Origin: Ascarosepion bandense
Taxonomy: Eukaryota; Mollusca; Cephalopoda; Sepiida; Sepiidae
Assembly (NCBI GenBank): GCA_037127315.1
Contig: JBBBDQ010000309.1
Span: forward strand, 186,001 to 250,000
Direction of reading: 5' to 3'
DNA: 64,000 nucleotides
Below, piece after piece: positions 22,140-33,030 of the stretch. A program made the position numbers and the translations under genes. The notes beneath the pieces are model-generated. The model did not search any database and had not been told where the DNA came from. It saw only the letters and a program-made list of their open reading frames with translations. Positions within the stretch are counted from its first letter, which is position 1; the number at the start of each line of letters is the position of its first letter.

Positions 22140-22635
22140 GAGTCTCACACCAACGGGAAAAGCTATCAACACATGTCAACAGATATGTCTGACCCTCGCA
22201 TGAGGGGAGTGGTTCTGTGATATCCACGTGCACATGTGCAAACCTCTCGTCGGGTGATGGAAAGGATCCAGGTGGTGAGTGGGTATGTTTCCCAACTTTG
22301 GCCCTCTGACACGGCACACATGTCTTCGACCATTGCTGAATGTCAGTTTTCATGCGTGGCCAAACAAATCTGTCAGTAATAAGCCGTATTGAGGCATTGG
22401 TTCCTGGGTGGGACAAATTGTGGATGGAGGAGAATAATGTCTTCCGCATTGACTCAGGCACGAAGGGGCGCAATCTTCCGGTGCTGGTGTCACATACCAC
22501 TTCCAATTCTGTGTTTAGAACATGTATCTTCAACAATGTCAAGGATGTGTGGTTCTCTCGTAGAAGGTGCTGTAGTTGCTGATTCTTTACCTGGGCTTCC
22601 ACAAATGGTTGGTATTCCAAGCACGGATCCAGCAC
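22114..22635 (-). pseudogene. Integrase N-terminal and core start
   Basis: Contains the zinc-binding HHCC module (HNLSHPGTNASIRLI, then CVPCQRAK) and the first catalytic aspartate in HVDITEPLPS, followed by YLLTCVDSFSRW. It ends at SDITA, where normal order is lost. The second catalytic aspartate region (TDRG-type) is not found in this element, so it was deleted along with the flanking sequence. Confidence 0.88.
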
Positions 22636-23144
22636 AAAGCATTGATGCCACGAGACATGGTGTCTGAAGGTATGTTATTGGCTCCCTTGATGAAACGGAT
22701 ATCCGAGTTAAATTGTAGCAGATAATCCAAATGTCTGGTTTCATATGGAGAATATTTGTCCGAGTTTGACTGGAAGGCCCCGAACAAGGGCTTGTGGTCC
22801 GTCAGTAAGTAGAAGGGCCGCCCTTCCAACAAATGCCGAAAGTAACGGACAGCTAAATACGCTGCGAGGAGTTCACGTCCAAATGTGCTGTACCTGGATT
22901 CCGTAGAAGTTAGCTTCTTGAAAAAGAAAGAAATTGGTTTCCAGTGGTCATCGATCGTCTGCTGCAGTACTGCACCTATACCAATGGAAGAAGTGTCAAC
23001 TGCTAAACACAACTCGCTACCTGGAACAACATGAGACAATTCAACTGCTCGGGACAATAAAATCTTAATTTGATGGAAGGCTGCCAAGGCTGGTTCGGAC
23101 AAAACTATGTCACAATTTTTGACATCAGTTAAAAAATCAGTCAA
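22587..23144 (-). pseudogene. RNase H domain
   Basis: LAVDTSSIGIGAVLQQ carries the first catalytic aspartate, followed by FGRELLAAYLAVRYFRHLLEG and TDHKPL, the other RNase H landmarks. The domain would remove the RNA strand after reverse transcription. It lies in a different frame from the reverse transcriptase upstream because of a shift at about 23150, and overlaps the start of the integrase frame. Confidence 0.88.
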
Positions 23145-23149
23145 AGGTT

Positions 23150-24496
23150 TTATAACCTGCGCACAATTTGGCAGGAACCTAAGAAAAAATTAACCATCCC
23201 TAAAAACTGCTGCAATTTTCTCATGGTATTTGGCACGGGGAAGTCAGAAATGGCCGCCAATTTAGATGGGGAAGGTGAAATTCCAGCTGAATTAATGCGG
23301 TGACCTAGGAAAATTACTTCAGACTTTCCAAACTCACACTTTACTGGGTTGATAACAACCCCAAATTCCTCAAAACGTTCAAAAACGAGCTGTAAATGTT
23401 TGATATGTTCTTCCATGGAAAAACTGGCGATAAGGACATCATCCACGTAGGCACAGACAAAATGCAAACCGTGCAATACATGATCGATAAACCTTTGAAA
23501 AGACTGTGCTGCGTTTCTCAGTCCAAACGGCACACGTAGAAACTAAAACAACCCAAATGGTGTTGTTATGGTAGTCTTTGGAATATGTTCGGGTTTTACC
23601 GGAATCTGATGGTAGGCTCTGATAAGGTCTAATTTAGTAAATATAGATTTACCCTGAATGATGGCCGTTACATCGTACATATGCGGAATGGGATAGCAGT
23701 CAGGTTTAGTGGCAGAGTTGAGTCCCCTATAATCACCACAAGCGCGCCAGGTAGCACCACTTTTGGGTACCAGGTGCAAGGGAGATGCCCAGTTACTTTT
23801 TGATGGCTGGATCATACCTAGTTCCATCATTTGGTTAAATTCCACTGTCGCCACACTCAGTTTTTCCGGTGCCAGGCGACGAGGACGGCTGTGAACAGGT
23901 GGACTACTAGTAGTAATGTGATGTGTGATATTGTGGGGCAGACTATCCTTGTGAAAAGATGGTTTTGTAATGCTCTCAAGGTTTTTTAAGAGCTCACAAA
24001 ATATCGGGTTATCTTCTGTGTTAGCCACAGTTGGACATAATGCAATTACATTATGAATGGCTCCCGGCGATCGCATATTTGTCTTAGGGTCTGTCAGACA
24101 ACGCCTGTTAACATCAATGAGAAGACCAAATTTGTGTAAGAAATCTGCACCCAATATGGCCTTCTCTACATCCGCAAGGACAAAGAAATGGGTGAAAACC
24201 CGTCTCAGACCCAAATTCAACGCAAGGCACCTCTGCCCATAAGTCTGGATGATTGACTTATTTACAGTCTGTAGAGTAAGTTTATGAGGGCCTTTTAACT
24301 TGTTTGCTCTAGTGGCAGTAATTAAAGATATTTGCGCACCACTGTCTACAAGAAAACGTATACCAGTAGTGCGATCTGCAACAAATAGTAAGTGACAAAT
24401 ATTACCCACGCCGGCGCACCGTATCGCCTCCGGTCGCCAGTTAAGGCTTTTCCCTGTTGTGAATTGAACGAACGTTGGTGGGGGGGGGGCTTGCAA
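23150..24496 (-). pseudogene. Protease-reverse transcriptase, one in-frame stop
   Basis: The protease active site is FLVDSGAQISLI (about 24360). The reverse transcriptase follows with WASPLHLVPK, WRACGDYRGLN, FTKLDLIRAYHQIPV, MPFGLRNAAQSFQRF and CAYVDDVLIAS, where YVDD is the catalytic box. A TAG interrupts the frame near 23540 between PFGLF and the next block. Apart from that stop the frame is continuous to the shift near 23150, at the start of the connection domain. Confidence 0.92.
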
Positions 24497-25217
24497 TAAT
24501 TAGCCCTATCTTCAAATTTTCTGTGCAAGTAACACATTGGTTCCTTGCTAGCAGCTCTTGCACGACCTCTACTTCGGGAGCGGGGCATGCTGATTTTTTG
24601 TAAACGTCTCTCTATGTCTTCCATTCTGGCCTCTAATCTCCGTTGTCCTTCTAAGTGTCTACCCAGTGGATCTGGTTCTTTCGTCTGTACGGCGGAAACA
24701 AGAGAAATGCATGCTGAAGTTAGGTCTGCCACGTTATCTGCTATTTTAGCCAGTTTTTCAACGGATGCATCTTCACCCACTGCAGCTAAAACAGCGTGGT
24801 ACGCAGATGGCAAACGCTGAAGAAAAATATGACGTATAATGTCATCCTCGTTACCAACTCCAGCTAAATGTTGCAAACGCCGTAAAAATTGCGACGACTT
24901 GCTATCTCCCAATTGTTCCTCGTGTAGAAGTTGGGACAATTTCTTTTGCCGTGACATCGACGTTCTTCGAACAAGTTCCTCTTTTAACTTTTGATATGGC
25001 TTGTCTTTCGGCGGAGAGATAATAATTTCTCTCACCTCCTGGACGGCTTCGAGAGGCAACTTGGAGACGGCTAAGTTAAATTTTGTTTTCTGAGAGGTAA
25101 TTCCTCTCAGTTCGCACTCCAACTCTAATTGTGCGAAAAAAAAGAAGGGTCTGCTTTAAAATATGCTAAGCTGACAGTGTTCACTGCCGAAACGGCGGCC
25201 ATTTTATCCTCCTCCAT
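24346..25217 (-). pseudogene. CsRn1-like gag
   Basis: The likely start is the ATG at 25217-25215 (MEEDKMAAVS), and the frame shifts by one base in a T-run at about 25136-25143. The long open part then reads from 25122. Its C-terminus holds CYLHRKFEDRANYC, the CHCC-type knuckle that marks CsRn1-like gag proteins in place of the usual CCHC. It overlaps the protease frame by about 150 bp, as in elements where pol follows by frameshift. Confidence 0.87.
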
Positions 25218-25620
25218 ATCGGGTATTTTGTATGAGGAAATGTTGCCACATAGAAATATGCTTCACTATGCAAAGTACAAAGGATAAAACGTAAAAAAAA
25301 ACAAAAAAACAAAACAAAAAAAACGAACACAAATATTCAAAACCGAAGGTCAAAAGTAGCTATTTCTGCTACCAACCTCCTACTCCCCTAATGGGTGTTG
25401 TCAACAAAGCAGTAAGCCAAAAATCAGTCCGCACTCAAGAAAAAGCGAGCAGCGCCAAATTCAAATTTGGGATGGGCGAAGAAGCAAATGAAAGAAAAAG
25501 GACGCCATGTTGCCATGTGATACGGTCATCCTCGTAAATGATTTGTGTAGAGATAGAAAAAAGTTTTTTTCTTGATACACGAAGTTAACAGTCATTTTGC
25601 AATTTGCAAAAATAAACTGA

Positions 25621-25636
25621 CACGTTGGAGTCACCA
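25621..25636 (-). promoter_or_regulatory. Primer-binding site, tRNA-Trp-like
   Basis: On the element strand TGGTGACTCCAACGTG lies a few bases inside the 5' LTR. It differs at two positions from the complement of a typical tRNA-Trp 3' end. Confidence 0.75.
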
Positions 25637-25641
25637 CCTTT

Positions 25642-26037
25642 TAGTATTGGTTTGCGAACTGGCGATATTACCAGTTACGCGATACTAATATAAACTTTTA
25701 AACAACAAATATTAACACGCTGCCGTAGCATGTGTAGTAAAAAAGGACAAGTTACATGGCAATAACAAATAGGCATTTAATATAATACAAACAAGTAACA
25801 ATACATTACGAATGTTTAAGTAAGTCCCAAACAAGAAGAAGGCTCAAGTTGTCCAAATGGACGAGAATGTTTTTTAGCAAATGTGGCAAGGAATTACATA
25901 CCGTTAAACCAGCAAATGGTGCTCGTGGCTATCCCACTCCAGCCGGGAAGGGAACTGACCTCAGATAAAAAAGAGTTCCTCAAAAGGGAAGAAAATTGTT
26001 ATTCCCCTTAAGGGAAGATAACTATTGTCTCCCTACA
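25642..26037 (-). repeat. 5' LTR (right) of the CsRn1-like element
   Basis: 396 bp, aligned without gaps to 20839-21234. It should hold the element promoter, but I see no strong TATA box. Confidence 0.92.
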
Positions 26038-27344
26038 TGACTATATATGGAAGCACCTCTAAAACTTTTGGTGGTTAGACATTAGCGACTGATCTGTCTT
26101 GCGATCTTGTACAAACTACCCAATTAGGTAAAACGTGACTGGTTACATTCATTGCCTCGAAGGTTGCATACCATCATCGACTATCTGACAACCAACTGTC
26201 ACCAATCAGGATGAACGGATGTCTTCTCGGAGAGGTAACGCACCTTGAAAGACTTTTGGACTCAAACTCACATCTGGCCTCATGGAACTCGTACATACGA
26301 TACATTGCCAAGGATGCAAGTAAAATGGTCGGCTCCCTGTAGCACTCCTGTTCTACTCTATCTTTACAAGAACCAGAGCAGGCCATAAATGGTGTTTTTG
26401 TCATATTTAGGCAGAAGCTGCCCAGACCTCACTCTGCAGCGTCTCCGAGACTTTGTGAGTGACGAATTATTCTCCACTCACAAACTTCTCTGCTACAGGC
26501 TGGATGTGGCAAGCCTCTCGCTGCTCTACCGCTACTTCTACGGAAAGTGCTCGAATGTACTACATTTCATGGTTCCGCCAAGTCAAGCCTTCACGGCAAA
26601 AACACGCCATTAGCAAACCACCCACATTCTCTCTATATTCCATCGGTGAGAAGTAAATTCCACTCGAACAGCTTCTTTCCACGAACCATGCAAAACACTG
26701 CTCTGTGAAACCGACTTCCAACATGATTTTTCCGCGATGACTACTATCTTAACCTGTTCAAGGTGAGTATTGACCGTTATCTTCCACTCCTATACAAAAT
26801 CGACCTTGTGTTACATACCACTTAAAGAAATATCGGATGGAAGTCAGAGAACTCTAAATCTGAGACGCAATACTGAAGAAATCTAAGAAAACTAATCAGC
26901 ATATATACAGACTCACAGACGAAAGAAAAATGTGGAAAAAGAAAAATTAATCCACATTTCAAATGTGGTGAAAAGTTCTTGCAGAAAAAAATTCGTACAC
27001 AGCGTTGAGACGGAAAATTAATTACAGAAAACCAAAGAAAATTTATGTCTGTGAAAATTAATAATGTGGCTGTAAAAAGCAACTAGACACTGGTAGTTAT
27101 ATTAATTAAAGAAGCTAAATGGAAAGTAAACGGAAAACCAATAATTTCTAAAACTGCACGTGGCGTGTCGGGTGTGAAATTATTTGTTATTGGTGATAAA
27201 TGACTGTAACGGTTCATTGCGTAACAAGAAGGCTTATGTGCTAAAAATGCTACCAACTTATTTGGTAGTGACTGGATGGGATTATTTGAGTTGTGGGATT
27301 TCTTTATTGCAAAATATTTATTGCAAAAATATAAGTGAACAAGT

Positions 27345-27501
27345 TGTCATGGCATGAGTTGCCTTCCCTTGGGATAGGGGTTACTTCCCTTAATAAAGAG
27401 GTTGCTTCTGTAGTCATTACGGAGGTCTCCCTTGTAAGCTTAAATTGTCTCCTCGTTGTCTCTGATCTCTAATAATATTTATACTAACGAATACCATAAC
27501 A
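27345..27501 (+). repeat. 5' LTR, 157 bp
   Basis: Begins TGTCATGGCATGAG and ends ACCATAACA. An AATAAA lies inside (about 27393). Confidence 0.95.
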
Positions 27502-27519
27502 TGGTGGCAGCGGTAAAAA
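27502..27519 (+). promoter_or_regulatory. Primer-binding site
   Basis: TGGTGGCAGCGG directly abuts the LTR end, beginning TGG as a site for a tRNA CCA end must. I cannot name the tRNA with confidence. Confidence 0.7.
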
Positions 27520-27745
27520 CGAACGAAGAACATTACAGTGAATATTACAGTGAACACAAACAGGAAAGCGGCTGTAAAGTCTAGCAAGATCTCATTCATA
27601 CCGGCTTTTACGAATCAAGAAGCAGACACGTGCGTTATTAAAAAAACAAAGGAAAAAGACGCCATATTGGAAGTTTGTAACCGCAACTGTAAGTTATCTC
27701 ATCCCTTCTTTTCAAGTCCTTGTTTTATTCCAAATAATAATAATA

Positions 27746-28570
27746 ATGTCTAGCCATTCAAGTGAACCACTTATGTGCTGGGAAACATCAAATTTGGTGG
27801 AATCCCTGAAATTTTTCAAATAACAATGTGAATTATTCTTCTCTGTGAAAGGCATACCAGAGAACAAACAAGTCGACCACATTCTCTTGTTATCGGGAAA
27901 AGAAGGTTTAAGACGCTACAACTCCTGGTCATTCGAAAATGAAGCCGACAGACGTAACCCTGCGGCAATTTGGGGAAACTTCTTAGAGCAAACTAACTTT
28001 CGGATTGCACGCTTCTGCTTGCAAAATTACTCACAAAATGAAGCAGAGAACATTGATGATTTTCTGGCAAGATGTAGGCTTCAGGCACAAAAATGCAAGT
28101 TCAGGGACGAGCGTGAGATGGAAGAACGAGTAATCGACCAGATCATTGCTGGAACAAAATTCCCTGAATTACAAAAGCAGCTACTTAGCAAAAACGAGAC
28201 AATGTCCATGTCAGAAGTACTCAACATGTGTAGGAGTTACGAGGCTTCAATTAATTACATGAGGCAAATGGGCGGGCTACAACGAAAAGTCGACAGCCGA
28301 ATAAGTGCAATAAAGCACGGATCTGAGGACACAGACAACTGTGGCAAATGTGGACTTAGCCATCAAAATGGAAATTGCCCTGCTCGAGGCAGTACTTGCT
28401 CAGCATGTGGACGAAGAACCACTGGGCTAGGATGTGCCACAACAGAAAAGTCAAGGAAAAAACTGGCAGACAACCACAGACAAACAGGTCTACCAAACAC
28501 AGAAGTTTCACACCGGTACAGCACACGTATAAAAACCGTCAGAACTCCATTAATGTTCAGGACCAGGTAG
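27746..28570 (+). pseudogene. gag, one stop and a shift in the second zinc knuckle
   Basis: The start is the ATG at 27746 (MSSHSSEPLMCWETS), with an in-frame TAA at 27821. The frame then stays open to 28570. Capsid-like blocks include FRIARFCLQNYSQNEAENIDDF and RDEREMEERVIDQIIAG in separate stretches. The first knuckle is CGKCGLSHQNGNC. The second starts CSAC here but its second half (NHWARMC) is read in the overlapping pol frame, so about one base was lost after TGTGG near 28417. Related elements usually read gag-pol continuously, so this looks like damage, not programmed shifting. Confidence 0.88.
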
Positions 28571-30348
28571 TGGACGACTTCGAGAGGATGTCTTTCTATT
28601 CAGTGAAAGCCCACGATAAAAAATACCCTCAGACAGAGGCATTCGCCACATTGGACATAGTGTTACCAAACAGGAAAGACGTACACAAGTTAAAAATCAA
28701 GGTAGACACAGGTACTGAGGGAAATACACTCCCTGTACGCACATTCCAGCAAATGTTTCCAGAGTGTGTAGACCGGAATGAACAACCACTCCCTGGCACA
28801 ACACAGAAAGAAGCTGCAGTACTTACGGCGTACAACGGATCTAGTATCCCGCAACATGGATCCATACAGATTCAATGTGCATACAAAGGCGAATGGAGGT
28901 ACGTGAAATTCTACGTAGTGACCTCCAAGGGACCTACCATACTAGGATTACCCTCCCTTCAGGACTTAAAACTGGTTACCCTACACTGTTCCATTCAGAG
29001 AACAAAGTGTGCCCCAGTCATTCATGCGTCAGGTACCCCAGCTACTTCATCAGACAATGCACCAATCAACTCCACGAAAGATCTGATTGAAGCGTATCCT
29101 GATGAATTTGATCGAATTGGTAACTTCGCCGGGGAATACCACATTGTACTTCGACCCAATAACCATCCGATAGTCCATGCACCAAGAAAATGCCCCATCC
29201 ACATGAGAGATGAAATAAAGGCAGAACTGGATGAAATGATTTCCCAGGGGATAATCCGCAAAGTTGATGAACCAACAGAGTGGGTCAACAGCATTGTATA
29301 TGTGCGTAAGAGCAACGGTAAACTCCACCTATGTTTAGATCCCAAAGATCTAAATAAGGTCATCATGCGTTGCCACCACACAACTCCAACCATGGAAGAG
29401 CTCTCACACAAACTGTCGGGCGCCAAATTCTTCTCTAAGCTGGATGCGAAAAATGGCTACTGGTCTGTCAAGCTTAACAAGGAGTCACAATTGCTAACCA
29501 CATTTAATTCTCCCTTTGGAAGATACTGCTTTCAAAAAATGCCCTTCGACCTGGTTATGTCTCAGGATGTTTTCCAACAAAGAATGGACATGATCATAGA
29601 AAAGTGCACTGGAGATTTGGCATTAATTGATGACGTTATCATCTATGGAAAAACCAAAGCGGAGCACGACCTCAACTTACGGAAGTTAATCGAGACAGCA
29701 CGAACTGCTGGCCTCACATTTAACAGTAGCAAATTTGTAATCGACCAGGAGCAGGTGAAATTCTTCGGCGCCATCTTTGATAAGAATGGGATACACCCAG
29801 ACCCCCAGAAAGTGGAGGAAATAAAATCACTCCCCAGTCCTAGCAATATTACCGAGCTGCAAAAGGTACCAGGAATTATTACCTACATGGCACCGTTCAT
29901 TCCTAGGCTTTCAGACCTCACAGCAAACCTCAGAGAATTCCTGAAAAAGGATACGGACTACGTTTGGAGCAATACTCACCAGAAGTCGCTGCAGGAAATA
30001 AAGGGCTTGATATGCAGAGAAATGCTGCTATACTATTATGACCCTTCCAAACAGTCCATAATACAAGTCGACTCGTCATCCAGAGGCCTGGAAGCAGCAC
30101 TAATCCAAGAAGGCAAACCTATAGCTTTCGCGTCAAAATCCCTGACTGAAACAGAGCAGCGCTACGCCAATATCCAGCAGGAGCTCTTAGCTGTTGTATT
30201 CGGCTGTGAACGATTTCGGACTTATGTTTACGGACATTCATTTGAAGTTGAAAGTGACCACAAGCCATTGGAAATGATTTGCCTTAAGAACCTAACTGCA
30301 GCACCCACAACGACTTCAACCAATGCTGTTAAAACTCCAAGTGTATGA
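28375..30348 (+). CDS. pol: protease, reverse transcriptase, RNase H (657 codons, open)
   Basis: The longest open frame in the window. It begins within the second gag knuckle. The protease is IKVDTGTEGNTLPV (about 28690-28735). Reverse transcriptase shows KLHLCLDPKDLNKV, FSKLDAKNGYWSV, FNSPFGRYCFQKMPF and LIDDVIIYG, in which the DD pair is intact. RNase H has QVDSSSRGLEAALIQEGKP and SDHKPLE. It resembles gypsy Pol proteins annotated as K02A2.6-like. The frame ends at 30348, and integrase continues after a shift and stops. Whether it is translated alone is unknown; it lacks its own evident start context. Confidence 0.88.
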   Translation: MPCSRQYLLSMWTKNHWARMCHNRKVKEKTGRQPQTNRSTKHRSFTPVQHTYKNRQNSINVQDQVVDDFERMSFYSVKAHDKKYPQTEAFATLDIVLPNRKDVHKLKIKVDTGTEGNTLPVRTFQQMFPECVDRNEQPLPGTTQKEAAVLTAYNGSSIPQHGSIQIQCAYKGEWRYVKFYVVTSKGPTILGLPSLQDLKLVTLHCSIQRTKCAPVIHASGTPATSSDNAPINSTKDLIEAYPDEFDRIGNFAGEYHIVLRPNNHPIVHAPRKCPIHMRDEIKAELDEMISQGIIRKVDEPTEWVNSIVYVRKSNGKLHLCLDPKDLNKVIMRCHHTTPTMEELSHKLSGAKFFSKLDAKNGYWSVKLNKESQLLTTFNSPFGRYCFQKMPFDLVMSQDVFQQRMDMIIEKCTGDLALIDDVIIYGKTKAEHDLNLRKLIETARTAGLTFNSSKFVIDQEQVKFFGAIFDKNGIHPDPQKVEEIKSLPSPSNITELQKVPGIITYMAPFIPRLSDLTANLREFLKKDTDYVWSNTHQKSLQEIKGLICREMLLYYYDPSKQSIIQVDSSSRGLEAALIQEGKPIAFASKSLTETEQRYANIQQELLAVVFGCERFRTYVYGHSFEVESDHKPLEMICLKNLTAAPTTTSTNAVKTPSV

Positions 30349-30520
30349 CATGATCATCAAATATCGACCGGACAAAGAGATGATACTGGCAGATGGACTA
30401 TCCAGACTTCCCAACAAAAAAAGCAAAGAAGTCATTGACTTAGACATCAAAGTAGACTTTGTGCAATTCTCAACTTAGAAACTGACTCAGATTCGTCAAG
30501 CAACTAATGCCGACCCAATA

Positions 30521-31657
30521 TTGTGCGAAGTAAGGGTACGGATTCTTCAAGGCTGGCCAGAATCTCGCAGAGAACTACATAAAGACCTTCATCCATACTG
30601 GTCTTATAGAAATGAGCTCTCTATTGAGAATGGCATATTGCTCAAAGGTGACAGGATACTGATTCCTAAATCAATACAACCCGAAACCTTGGAAAAAATA
30701 CATTATGGTCACCAAGGAAGCGACAAATGCAAGATCAGGGCAAAAGCCTGTGTTTTCTGGAGTGGTATAAATAGCAACATCGACAAGATAGTACAGCAAT
30801 GCGCCATATGCCAAGAACTCCAGAAGTCCCAAACTGCAGAGTCCCTCATGCCACATGAGACCCCGGTACGACCATGGCAAATTGTGGCTACTCATATTTT
30901 CAACCTGAATGAGAATAAGTACCTCCTCATTGTGGATTACTACTCGAAATACCCCTTCATCCGCAAACTGAGGGAATTCTCCAGCAAGGAAGTCATTCAC
31001 CTCACCAAGCAAATCTTTGCTGAACTAGGAGTTCCGGAAAGGCTTATCAGTGACAATGGACCACATTTTAGCTCTCAGCAGTTTAAAGAATTTGCCAAGG
31101 CATGGGATTTTGAGCACATCATATCTTCTCCTAAATACCCTCAATCGAACGGCATGGACATGAGCCTTTTGTGTCTCCGATCGACTCCAATGGATCATGT
31201 AATCCCATCTCCGGGTGAACTACTTTTCAACCGGAAACTGGTCAGCAATCTCCCGACAAAATGCACCAACAATAATGCCCGGAAAGAGGAAATTCAGGAT
31301 CGTCTACTCAATAGCCAGTTATTGCAGAAAAAGCAACATGATCAGCATGCAAAGGATCTTTCCAGACTTAGCACAGGACAACTGGTGCGAGTACAAGAGC
31401 ATGATGCAAAGAACTGGACTCCAGCTGTGGTCAGGCAAGTCTGCACTGAACCACAATCCTACATCATTGAAACCCCAACAGGACAGGTTCTTCGCAGGAA
31501 CCGCAGGCATCTCAGGGAAGATGTTAGCAACAAGGCACTGACGCCTCTCCATGGTACACCCCCACATCACTCTGAGCCTCCACCCCCCTCCCAAGATTCC
31601 AAACACACTTCCTGCAGAAACACCCAACACACAGACCAACATTTGCACCCCAACTGA
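30521..31657 (+). pseudogene. Integrase, catalytic triad lost
   Basis: The zinc module (HYGHQGSDKCKIRA, then CAICQELQ) is intact. The core begins VATHIFNLNENKYLLIVDYYS, with histidine where relatives have the first catalytic aspartate. The second aspartate remains in SDNGPHFSS. After KYPQSNG the sequence jumps to MDMSLLCLRSTP, skipping roughly 25-30 residues that carry the catalytic glutamate. The C-terminal domain (VRVQEHDAKNWTPAVV, then RNRRHLRE) is present. Two of three triad residues are therefore missing, so this enzyme cannot integrate DNA. Confidence 0.9.
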
Positions 31658-31813
31658 AATAACACACAGACCTGTACATAAAACGCAGCCTAGTGGTAAC
31701 ACACCAACAGAAACAATTACTAGATCTGGTCGTGTCCTAAAACCTCCCCAAAAATACACCTTATAGAAAAAGGCTCTGAATGAACTCCTTTTCATTTCAG
31801 TGAACAATCCTTT

Positions 31814-31826
31814 TAATGAAAGGGGA
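31814..31826 (+). promoter_or_regulatory. Polypurine tract
   Basis: AATGAAAGGGGA directly precedes the 3' LTR's TGTC. Confidence 0.8.
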
Positions 31827-31983
31827 TGTCATGGCATGAGTTGCCTTACCTTGGGATAGGGGTTACTTCCCTTAATAAAGAGGTTGCTTCTGTAGTCATT
31901 ACGCAGGTCTCCCTTGTAAGCTTAACTTGTCTCCTCGTTGTCTCTGCTCTCTAATAATATTTATACTAACGAATACCATAACA
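31827..31983 (+). repeat. 3' LTR, 157 bp
   Basis: Gap-free alignment to 27345-27501 with four differences (about 97.5% identity). Confidence 0.95.
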
Positions 31984-32739
31984 CAAGTGACCATTTTAAA
32001 AAAAACCTATGTGAAAATTTTTAAAAAGAATTGAAAAAAATGTTTTCCTGGTGTTCTCTTGTATGAGTTGGGTTGGTTTATGACATCAAAGCAAAATTTC
32101 AAGTGAAATAAAAAAGGGTTGACGCCAGTAATTAAATCGAAACGAACTGTAATATACCATTCGCAGACTTAGAACAAGTTAACGAAGAATTAAACATACA
32201 TGAAAAAACATGTGTAAATATTGTAATGGATGTAATTGAAAAAATTGACCATTCAAAATGGGGAGAACCAGCAGTTTATCGAAAAAAAAACATCGTATTT
32301 GTGCTGATTTTTTGACTGGGTTAAACAAATGTTTTGAATCACATTACCAAGTCCGGAAAAAACTTTTGTGAAATTAAACAGTGGAAAATTTTTTCAAACT
32401 GGAGCTTTTTATGGCGTATTTGCAAACACAAGTTGAAGAAGAATGTTCAGAGCAATAAATGCGCACAAAGAATTGTATAAGTTCAACCGACTTCCATTTG
32501 GGATAAAAGTAGCTCCAGTTATGTTTCAACAAGCGATGGATACTATGCTTGCAGATTCTGATTTCGTAGTTACTTATCTGGATGATATATTGATTCAAAG
32601 TGTACCTAAGGAAGAACATATCAAACATATAAGTAGAATTTTTGAAAAATATGATAGTACAGGTTCAAACTCAGTAAGGAAAAGCAAGAGTTGTTTTTGC
32701 CTAAAATCAAGTCAGTCATACGTGATACACACTTGGGTG

Positions 32740-33030
32740 ATCATGTCACGAAAGAGACATGACTAGCTGAGCAGAATATTTTCCCTCAGTAGGTTGCCAT
32801 TACTTTCTGCGGTACACTGGTTGCCAATCAAGGCTATAGAACCCAATCTGTTCTGCTATTTAATCCATAGCTGAAGGGAGAACGAACGGATTAATACCGC
32901 TCCCCAAGGGTGTTTGCGCGTAAGTAAATGCAACGAATTCAACTGGAATTCGAACTCGGCTCTCTGATTTGTCATTCCAAGACAATATCGACTGCTCGAC
33001 AAAGCAAAATCAAAATGATGATGTTCTAAG
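32740..33030 (-). mobile_element. tRNA-headed SINE family B, copy 2
   Basis: On the minus strand the head includes GTCGAGCAGTCGATATTG and the B box GAGTTCGAATTCC (about 32945-32957). The body matches 20290-20480, including CGCAGAAAGTAATGGCAACCTACTG. It interrupts the old gypsy reverse transcriptase, whose coding sequence resumes after it. Confidence 0.75.

Larger units (their letters stand above)
20839..26037 (-). mobile_element. CsRn1-like Ty3/gypsy LTR retrotransposon, 5.2 kb
   Basis: A minus-strand element with two 396-bp LTRs differing at about a dozen positions by eye (~97% identity). It has a tRNA-Trp-like primer site, a polypurine tract, gag, protease, reverse transcriptase, RNase H and integrase in order. 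GACTAT flanks it at 20833-20838 and 26039-26044, the likely target duplication, though one ambiguous base at each LTR edge leaves the exact length open. It disrupts an older LINE. Coding breaks: a one-base slip in a T-run in gag, a stop at about 23540, a shift at about 23150, and an inverted fold-back plus deletion in integrase. Confidence 0.93.
20565..26815 (+). mobile_element. Old Jockey/CR1-like LINE fragment, split by an LTR element
   Basis: The 20565-20838 part reads AIAFDISKAFDKV, PTLFLIYINDLP and IYANDTTI, so it is the catalytic reverse transcriptase core with YADD changed to YAND. The coding sequence stops exactly where an LTR begins and resumes at 26039 with TIYGSTSK. The 26270-26700 part matches the LINE C-terminal tail: DVASLSLLYRYFYGKCS, then HSNSFFPRT. 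Stops and shifts are frequent. This copy is much more diverged than the one at 36022-37779. Confidence 0.85.
27345..31983 (+). mobile_element. Ty3/gypsy LTR retrotransposon, 4.6 kb, short LTRs
   Basis: A complete plus-strand element with two 157-bp LTRs (TGTCATGG...CATAACA) that differ at four positions. It has a perfect 5-bp target duplication CAAGT (27340-27344 and 31984-31988), a primer site right after the 5' LTR and a polypurine tract before the 3' LTR. Coding order is gag, protease, reverse transcriptase, RNase H, integrase. It is compact for the family because integrase carries a deletion. Several stops and shifts indicate it is no longer autonomous. Confidence 0.95.

Noticed and set aside
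28629..29426. Minus-strand frames opposite the gypsy pol gene
   Set aside because: Antisense shadows of a well-supported plus-strand reverse transcriptase.
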